From Tragulus kanchil (taxonomy: Eukaryota; Chordata; Mammalia; Artiodactyla; Tragulidae), in the NCBI GenBank assembly GCA_022376925.1, contig JAIOJX010000031.1:138898854-138962853 (forward strand): a stretch of 64,000 nt of DNA, read 5' to 3'. Below, piece by piece: positions 56,475-64,000 of this stretch. The notes under the pieces were generated by a model. The model ran no database searches, was not told the origin of the DNA, and was given only the letters and a program-made list of their open reading frames with translations. The translations under genes and the position numbers were made by a program. Numbering within the stretch: position 1 is the first letter of the stretch; the number at the start of each line of letters is the position of its first letter.

Positions 56475-56530
56475 GCACGGGGTCGCAAAGAGTCAGACAC
56501 GACTGAGAGACTAAACTGACTGACTGATGG
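56475..56530 (+). repeat. Bov-tA 3' end fragment
   Basis: 'gggtcgcaaagagtcagaca' and 'cgactgagagactaaactga' are the near-consensus 3' end of Bov-tA/BovB with a degenerate (actga)n tail. The 5' part is missing. Confidence 0.8.
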
Positions 56531-57429
56531 CTTACATCACCAGTTAAGTCCAGGGTTCAGCGTCTTGTGGGACCAGATCAAAGCAGAGACCTGTACCCCT
56601 CAGGCCATGTGTAAGAACAATGTGTCATTTAAAGATGGAAACCCACTCAGAGTTTGAATGATGTCAGGCTTCTCATTCCAGTCTCGCTCCCAAGCAAAAT
56701 CACTGGAATCAATTAAATTGCCTTTTTTATTTTTTAAATGTCTTTTCTAGGCAATGTGTGGGTAGTCTCCTTAACACAGAGGATATTCGCATAGGTTATG
56801 ACTTCACTGAGATAAGTGTAAATGATCAGGAAACATCTGAAATGAATGACAACGTCCCCCATCTTCCCACCCCAACTGGCATGATATACAATGTTAGTGT
56901 TTGTGCTGCATTTCACATTCAAGAGCAGGGGTCATACCAGCTCTGGCATAGCAGGGTGTCTTTACTAAACACATAGATATTCCAGTCACTGGTCCTACTG
57001 AGAGAGGAGATGTGACTAGCAATTGCTGAAATCTGGGAGGCACCTGGGTGTGTGGAAGATAGGGAGTCTGGGCTAAAGGTGCCCTGCCTTCAAGATCCAG
57101 TCAACTCAAAGGCGGGGGAAAAGGGAAAAGGATTGGACATCTTCAGGCTTCTTCTGGATTCCTTCCCACCCCACTCAGTATCTTCTTAAACCAAAGTTGC
57201 AAGCTAGTGGCCCACAAATACTTTTGGCTACGTTTGCATCATAATTCACATTCCAGTCTTCTCTTGTATCATCAGGGCCCCGCACAGCCCTGGGCCTCCA
57301 TCTCCTTAGCCACAAGGTGCTGAAGCTGAGTAATAGGCCCCATTTCCCAAGGAACACCTTCTGATTCAGAAAAGTCTACCCATCCAGATGAACTTGTCTT
57401 TTGTTTTTCAGTTAGGATAGAGTTGCTTT

Positions 57430-57640
57430 CGCTTCCCAGATGGTCCTAGTGGTAAAGAACCCACCTAGCAAGGTAGGTAGACCTAAGAGACGCAGATTCA
57501 ATCCCTGGGTCAGGAAGATCCCCTGGAGGAGGGCATGGCAACCTACTCCAATACTCTTGCCTCTCGTGGACAGAAAAGCCTGGCAGGCTACAGTCCATGG
57601 GATCACAAAATGTTGGACAGGGCTGAAATGACTTAGCCCA
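57430..57640 (+). repeat. Bov-tA SINE, plus strand (repeated at 58570-58780)
   Basis: 'cttcccagatggtcctagtg', 'atcccctggaggagggcatg' and 'ggcaggctacagtccatggg' identify a forward Bov-tA with moderate divergence. The second copy belongs to duplication 15. Confidence 0.88.
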
Positions 57641-57645
57641 CATGC

Positions 57646-57895
57646 ACATAGCTGCTTTACCATGTTGTGTTAGTCTGTGCTATACAAAGAAGTGACTCAG
57701 GTATATGTACACATGGGTCCCCTCCTCTTGAGCCTCCCTCTCACCTGCACCTGTCCATCCCACCCCTCTAGGTCACCACAGAGCTGAGAGGTGAGCTTCC
57801 TGTGCTCTACAGCAAGTTCCCACTAGCTATCTGTTTCACTTGTTTTTATTGTCAGCTTGCCACTGATGGCCTGGATAGGGGGCCCTACTCTCTGC
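57646..57895 (-). repeat. L1 3'UTR fragment, minus strand (repeated at about 58786-59035)
   Basis: 'ttaccatgttgtgttagtct', 'gtgctatacaaagaagtgac' and 'ccacccctctaggtcaccac' are the reversed landmarks of the ruminant L1 3'UTR. Confidence 0.65.
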
Positions 57896-59044
57896 CTTGG
57901 TGGGTAGTCTCCTTAACACAGAGGATATTCGCATAGGTTATGACTTCACTGAGATAAGTGTAAATGATCAGGAAACATCTGAAATGAATGACAACGTCCC
58001 CCATCTTCCCACCCCAACTGGCATGATATACAATGTTAGTGTTTGTGCTGCATTTCACATTCAAGAGCAGGGGTCATACCAGCTCTGGCATAGCAGGGTG
58101 TCTTTACTAAACACATAGATATTCCAGTCACTGGTCCTACTGAGAGAGGAGATGTGACTAGCAATTGCTGAAATCTGGGAGGCACCTGGGTGTGTGGAAG
58201 ATAGGGAGTCTGGGCTAAAGGTGCCCTGCCTTCAAGATCCAGTCAACTCAAAGGCGGGGAAAGGAAATGGATTGGACATCTTCAGGCTTCTTCTGGATTC
58301 CTTCCCACCCCACTCAGTATCTTCTTAAACCAAAGTTGCAAGCTAGTGGCCCACAAATACTTTTGGCTACGTTTGCATCATAATTCACATTCCAGTCTTC
58401 TCTTGTATCATCAGGGCCCCGCACAGCCCTGGGCCTCCATCTCCTTAGCCACAAGGTGCTGAAGCTGAGTAATAGGCCCCATTTCCCAAGGAACACCTTC
58501 TGATTCAGAAAAAGTCTACCCATCCAGATGAACTTGTCTTTTGTTTTTCAGTTAGGATAGAGTTGCTTTCGCTTCCCAGATGGTCCTAGTGGTAAAGAAC
58601 CCACCTAGCAAGGTAGGTAGACCTAAGAGACGCAGATTCAATCCCTGGGTCAGGAAGATCCCCTGGAGGAGGGCATGGCAACCTACTCCAATACTCTTGC
58701 CTCTCGTGGACAGAAAAGCCTGGCAGGCTACAGTCCATGGGATCACAAAATGTTGGACAGGGCTGAAATGACTTAGCCCACATGCACATAGCTGCTTTAC
58801 CATGTTGTGTTAGTCTGTGCTATACAAAGAAGTGACTCAGGTATATGTACACATGGGTCCCCTCCTCTTGAGCCTCCCTCTCACCTGCACCTGTCCATCC
58901 CACCCCTCTAGGTCACCACAGAGCTGAGAGGTGAGCTTCCTGTGCTCTACAGCAAGTTCCCACTAGCTATCTGTTTCACTTGTTTTTATTGTCAGCTTGC
59001 CACTGATGGCCTGGATAGGGGGCCCTACTCTCTGCCTTGGTGGT

Positions 59045-61200
59045 TAAAGAGTTGGTGGGCATGTGGGCAGAGACAAGTGGTTCTTGGACACTCTCTCTTG
59101 GTAGTTCTTCCCCCCAAACATTTGGATGCTGTGCCACTTGCCTGTGGGGAAAGGCTCACCTCAGTTCCAATCCATGACATCACACCCATCCTCGGGGGTC
59201 TTGGTTGTGGAGGTTTCTGCTAATGAAACTTGAGTCTATGTCAGGGTCCCAGCAGCCGAGACTGATGCTCTGTTTCACAGAGGAAACTGACAAAGCTAAA
59301 GACACAGCATCTCTCAGCTGGGGAAAGGAGACAGACGCCACACAGCACCTTTTCATGCTTTCTCTGCAAGACTGATCTTCCTACAAGGAAGACGTGCTTC
59401 TGGGGAGATGATTTTTCCTAAACTCTAGGTGGATGAAGATGAGGATCGCTGAAAGGTAACTGTTGAACAGCAGCATTGACGAATAGTTAAGCAACTGCGT
59501 GGTTCTCCTTTCTCCCACATCTACCTACAACGTTACCTTTCTCACTAGTACGTGAGAATGGTTCCGTAAACAGCACAGCTTCTGATTCACTTCTGCAGCG
59601 GAGAGACCATGAAATGGATGAGGTTTGAAAAAGCCCTTGTTTCACTAGTTTTCATCAGGGATAAGAATGACAGGCTTCCCGCTCCTTTAGCACTCCAGGC
59701 TTCCCAGAGCCCTTTCACCTCTGTTTGCTGCATTTCTCAGATGGTGGGAGGGTGGGGAACCGTTTAAGAGCCGTGGAAACAGAGGCACAGGTAGATTGAG
59801 TGACAGGACCAAGGTCACACTGCTCCTGAGTGTCCCAACCGAGACAGGATTTGGGGTCTTCTCTCAGTTGTCCTTTCTCCTTGCAGATTTTCAGACAAGC
59901 AGATTCATGAGGCTTGGTTGCCATGGGTACAGGCATGGATGCTTCCCTCGCTCATGCTTGTGCTAAGACCGACTTTACCTGTGGCTGTAAATAGCCTGAG
60001 ACAGGAATGCATTCCAGCCCATGGTAGCCCTTGGGGCCTGTGGGATGCCTGGATAGGCCCTGAAAGAGCTGTCTCCGCCCCCTCCCTTGCACACCGACAG
60101 AGGCTCATAGCCCCTCCCTCCTGTGACATTTCTCAGCCTCAAGAACTCCAGCAGACAAGCTCTGCTGGGCCAAAACAGTCTGGGCGATCAAAGTCTGCGG
60201 CTATGATGGAGGCCTGGCATTTAAGTCTATTGATCAATGACAGAAGTAAAACGCAAGGCGAAAAATGCACCAGGAGATCTTATTGTCAGAGCCAAATAGA
60301 GGCTTCTCCTGTCTGTTTTGAAGGCAGCTGAAAAGAGGGAGAGGGGTGAGGGAGGAGGAAAAACAACCACACAGCCAGGGAAAAGTGACCCTTCAAGATG
60401 TTGATTGGCTGTTAATGGTCTGAGGCAGGGTCGCTAAGAGCAAAGGACTCACAGGAGGGCACTGGGAGGTGGACAGGCCAGGGACATTCTTGATTTTCAG
60501 ATGGAGCTGGCTTCTGTTTGTATTCAGTAATCCAAATGCAAATGCTGTGGTTGCACACCCTGAGGTGACAAACTTTCTGTCCTAAGTGCAAGACAGACCG
60601 CGTGCCTTCCTCAGTGCTATTCAAGTGACCCAGTTGTAGGTTTCTCTGCCTCTGTTAAGTAGCAGCCCCAAAGAATCTCTGAGGCTCCGTCCACCTTTCA
60701 GAGGAGAGGAAAAGGGCATCTGCCCTAAGAGGGGGAAAGAAAGGGGCAGAAGAAGCAAAGGCCCCTCAACACAGGGAGCACACAGGAGATGGAGAGGCAG
60801 GATCCCTGAGGTGTTGTATGTCCTGGGTGCAGTCAGCCTCCTCTCTGAGCCTCAGCCTCCTCTCCCCTAAAAAGTAAGAAGGCAAAGGTGATGCCCTTGA
60901 AGATTCCTTCTGATCCCATGAAACAACTTCAATAATTCATCAGCCTGCAGAGCCCAGGCTGGAGCAGCAGCGAGCCAGCTGAGCCTGGCACATGCAGGAG
61001 CATGCAGTCTGGGCAGAGGTGAGCCCTGGGAGCAAAGGAGCCCAGGCACCCGGGAGCACCCAACTTTAGTGAGCATCAGGCACCCCGATCCTGCCCCTGT
61101 GAGTCTGCAGAGTTCCTGTGCAGGGCCCGGGAATATGCCTTTTTATGACCTGGGAATGACCAAGGCCATGCTGAGGCCAGGAACATGTGTTCCACATGCT
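59045..61200. other. Intergenic sequence, low in repeats
   Basis: A MIR-like fragment lies at about 59735-59870 ('gtggaaacagaggcacaggt'). The 137-codon plus frame at 59918-60331 and the overlapping minus frame at 59905-60129 show no domain, and I do not call either a gene. The 60130-60345 stretch, rich in homeobox-like AT cores and free of visible repeats, is noted under findings. Confidence 0.4.
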
Positions 61201-61204
61201 GAGT

Positions 61205-63332
61205 GGCACCGGCGTGGTTGCTGAGGACAGGTGCCCTGATTTCAGAGGGTGGGGCCTGGTCTCATTTCTGTCCCACTCCAGCTACATCCCTGGGTTTAGT
61301 TTCTTAATCTCTCCAAGCCCCAGTTTTTCCATATGCACAATGGGGATGAGAATACCCACCTTACAGCACAGTTGGGGGGATCAAATGAGCTCATGTATTG
61401 ACAGCACTTAGTTCAGAACGGCATGTTGGAAGGTCTCAGTTGTTGGTGCCACTCCCGTTATGGTCGTAACTGTGATGATTCTTGGAAGGGGTTTGGACAG
61501 GAAGCAGGTCACCTAGCAGATCTGAGATAAGGACTTAGTCTTAGGTGTAAAATTCTCCAGTCTGTCCGGAGCCATCTTTATCAAAACTCAAGGACGTTCT
61601 TGACTCTGTGTGACTTAAGTCTCTTATGTGACAACTTAAGATCTTTCATTTTCACCTGCCCTGTCCTACTTCTGGCCTGTTTTTGAAAGTGGTCGTTCAG
61701 ACATTCTGGCTTAAGGGAAGGAATTCCGAAGAGTCCCACCCACCTAAGCACCCCTTCCCTCCCTGTGTAAACCTGCTCATCTCGACACTCTGGCTCAAAA
61801 CTGTCTTGGGTCTTGGGATGTGGTAGATTGTCTTTCCTGGAATGGACTGAAAGTCAGAAGGAAGGGAACAAAAGGGGTGGTGAAGTCCCCTAGGCATTGA
61901 GCAGGTGTTTCAAACATGAAAGCTTATAGGGGCTGGGCGAGAATTGCTGGTGTCTGAAGCTGTCCTGGAGAGGGTACTGGCATGCCAGAGAGTGGACTCC
62001 CCATCTAAAAGGAGCTGTGCCTACTCAGTGTAGCCATCCGTGACATGCAGGGGGAGACTCGGGGTCCCCAGAGGTGATTTTTTGAGAAAAAGATATGAAT
62101 TCATATTTGTGTGTGTGAAATCTTATCTGTAAAGACTGTCAATTAAATGTTTCTTTCTAAAGTATATGTCAAACATCTGGAAACCTCTTCCTCCTTCAGG
62201 AAGCCCTTTTCTCTTTATTTAGACAACTGTGATTTTTCCCTTCCTTCCTTACCCTGTTAGAAACCAAATGCTGAGGCCAGAAATTCCACAGGGTGGCACC
62301 GCGTGGTTGCTGAGGACAGGTGCCCTGATTTCAGAGGGTGGGGCCTGGTCTCATTTCTGTCCCACTCCAGCTACATCCCTGGGTTTAGTTTCTTAATCTC
62401 TCCAAGCCCCAGTTTTTCCATATGCACAATGGGGATGAGAATACCCACCTTACAGCACAGTTGGGGGGATCAAATGAGCTCATGTATTGACAGCACTTAG
62501 TTCAGAACGGCATGTTGGAAGGTCTCAGTTGTTGGTGCCACTCCCGTTATGGTCGTAACTGTGATGATTCTTGGAAGGGGTTTGGACAGGAAGCAGGTCA
62601 CCTAGCAGATCTGAGATAAGGACTTAGTCTTAGGTGTAAAATTCTCCAGTCTGTCCGGAGCCATCTTTATCAAAACTCAAGGACGTTCTTGACTCTGTGT
62701 GACTTAAGTCTCTTATGTGACAACTTAAGATCTTTCATTTTCACCTGCCCTGTCCTACTTCTGGCCTGTTTTTGAAAGTGGTCGTTCAGACATTCTGGCT
62801 TAAGGGAAGGAATTCCGAAGAGTCCCACCCACCTAAGCACCCCTTCCCTCCCTGTGTAAACCTGCTCATCTCGACACTCTGGCTCAAAACTGTCTTGGGT
62901 CTTGGGATGTGGTAGATTGTCTTTCCTGGAATGGACTGAAAGTCAGAAGGAAGGGAACAAAAGGGGTGGTGAAGTCCCCTAGGCATTGAGCAGGTGTTTC
63001 AAACATGAAAGCTTATAGGGGCTGGGCGAGAATTGCTGGTGTCTGAAGCTGTCCTGGAGAGGGTACTGGCATGCCAGAGAGTGGACTCCCCATCTAAAAG
63101 GAGCTGTGCCTACTCAGTGTAGCCATCCGTGACATGCAGGGGGAGACTCGGGGTCCCCAGAGGTGATTTTTTGAGAAAAAGATATGAATTCATATTTGTG
63201 TGTGTGAAATCTTATCTGTAAAGACTGTCAATTAAATGTTTCTTTCTAAAGTATATGTCAAACATCTGGAAACCTCTTCCTCCTTCAGGAAGCCCTTTTC
63301 TCTTTATTTAGACAACTGTGATTTTCCCTCCT
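61205..63332. repeat. Tandem direct duplication, unit about 1,090 bp (duplication 16)
   Basis: Bases 61205-62259 recur at 62295-63332, offset 1,090 and then 1,089 after a lost G in 'caccggcgtgg'. The copies separate after 'ccttccttaccct': the first returns to the start through about 30 bp of mixed sequence, the second runs into unique DNA. Confidence 0.93.
61285..61445 (-). repeat. MIR SINE fragment (repeated at about 62374-62534)
   Basis: 'ccccagtttttccatatgca', 'caatggggatgagaataccc' and 'ggatcaaatgagctcatgta' are the landmarks of a reversed MIR. Confidence 0.75.
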
Positions 63333-63700
63333 TCCTTACCCTTTGGCGCCTCCCCTCCCCCCAGCAGTCTGTGCCTGACCCACCCTAATCTTGTTTGAGG
63401 TATTTCAGGTGTTTCCTAGGAACCTTGGGCTTTACCATCAGAGAGCCCTCCATTTCAATCTAAGCTCTATTCATCCCTAGCGCCGCAGACTTGTGTGAGC
63501 CTCAGTTTTCTCACCAGTAAAATGGGGATCATGGTAGAGTATGACCTAAGGGTTCATGCTGACCTAAGGGTTCCAGCACAGGGCCTGTCCATCATAAATA
63601 CTCCCCAAGTGGCTGCTCTGGGAATACAGACCGCGCCTCTATCTCCCTCACATTGCACAGGGCTCAGCGCAAGATAGCATTGGCTATGCAGTGTCATTTT
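63333..63700. other. Intergenic sequence with a short MIR piece
   Basis: 'cctcagttttctcaccagta' and 'aaatggggatcatggtagag' (63500-63540) belong to a reversed MIR fragment. Nothing else is recognised. Confidence 0.5.
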
Positions 63701-63704
63701 TAAA

Positions 63705-64000
63705 TACTGGGTTGGTTTTTTTTTAAGGCTTTTTCATAGCAAAATGGAATGCAAGAGAGTTCCTGTATACCCTCTGTCCCCATTCATGTGTAGCTTCCTT
63801 CTTTATCAACATTCCCCATCAGAGAGTTACACGTTTATTATAGTTGATGAACCTACACTGATACATCATTACCACTCAAACACCCTCACTCTGTGTGTGT
63901 TGTCCATTCTGTGGGTTTGGACACATAAATAATGACATGTGACCACCATTGTAGTCATACCCTGAAGTTTCATTGTCCCTCAAATCCTCTGAGATCCACC
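63705..64000 (+). repeat. Old L1 (L1M-like) 3' region fragment, runs off the window
   Basis: 'ttatcaacattccccatcag', 'gatgaacctacactgataca' and 'tggacacataaataatgaca' match the pattern of an old mammalian L1 3' region as I remember it. The orientation is uncertain and the element continues past the window end. Confidence 0.5.

Larger units (their letters stand above)
56759..59044. repeat. Tandem direct duplication, unit about 1,142 bp (duplication 15)
   Basis: Bases 56759-57902 recur at 57901-59044, with a very clean junction at 'tggtgggtagtctcc'. Small differences occur at 57115/58257 (G- and A-runs) and 57370/58511. The unit includes a Bov-tA and an L1 3'UTR fragment. Confidence 0.94.

Noticed and set aside
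59918..60331. 137-codon plus-strand open frame
   Set aside because: No recognisable domain, an overlapping opposite-strand frame of similar quality, and no splice or promoter context. Chance is sufficient in a GC-moderate stretch.
1..64000. CRISPR arrays, operons, ribosome-binding sites, prophage or other prokaryotic systems
   Set aside because: Every recognisable feature is that of a mammalian nuclear genome. No spaced short repeats or prokaryotic gene organisation were seen.

Overview
The window is nuclear DNA of a ruminant, most likely a bovid. It is packed with Bov-tA SINEs, CHR-type tRNA-derived SINEs and BovB (RTE) LINE fragments, a combination typical of Pecora, along with older mammalian MIR, L2, L1 and MaLR-like remnants. 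I found no host protein-coding exon. Almost every short open frame lies in a repeat or in unrecognised non-coding sequence. Species and chromosome cannot be fixed from the sequence.

The centrepiece is a complete class II (betaretrovirus-like) endogenous provirus on the minus strand, 32524-41184. It has two 592-bp LTRs that differ at only two positions, a 6-bp target-site duplication (cccagt), a tRNA-Lys1,2-type primer-binding site and a polypurine tract. Its order is gag, pro (with dUTPase), pol, env. Gag and pol are betaretrovirus-like. The envelope has gammaretrovirus/type-D features (CWLC, SDGGGPQD, CX6CC), so the element is a mosaic of the Mason-Pfizer kind. The stretch from the capsid part of gag to integrase is riddled with in-frame stops. 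All fit Trp codons changed by G-to-A, and catalytic or structural Gly, Glu, Cys and Met codons are altered the same way. Yet the LTRs are nearly identical, the matrix part of gag is open, and env is open for 498 codons. This is the pattern of APOBEC3-type hypermutation in one replication round, not slow decay. About 0.8 kb to its left are a 509-bp solo class II LTR with its own 6-bp target duplication (31178-31686) and a truncated 5S rRNA pseudogene (32393-32481).

A second theme covers the whole window. Sixteen direct tandem duplications, each about 1.08-1.19 kb and nearly identical, occur at 1.48-5.8, 6.5-8.7, 10.0-12.2, 13.0-15.2, 16.0-20.0, 23.65-25.8, 40.9-47.3, 48.2-52.6, 53.7-55.9, 56.8-59.0 and 61.2-63.3 kb. 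Their uniform size, indifference to content and habit of starting near the end of the previous copy suggest neighbouring contigs laid end to end without merging their overlaps. If so, about 18 kb of the 64 kb is redundant and the real locus is nearer 46 kb.

Layout: 1-31 kb is repeat-rich intergenic DNA (SINEs, an MLT1/MaLR-like LTR at 9.2-9.8 kb, L1 at 18-21 and 24.5-26.6 kb, BovB at 20.4 and 28.3 kb); 31.2-41.2 kb is the ERV cluster; 41.2-53.4 kb has L2, MIR and two BovB stretches; 53.4-64 kb is mostly lower-repeat intergenic DNA with MIR and L1 remnants.
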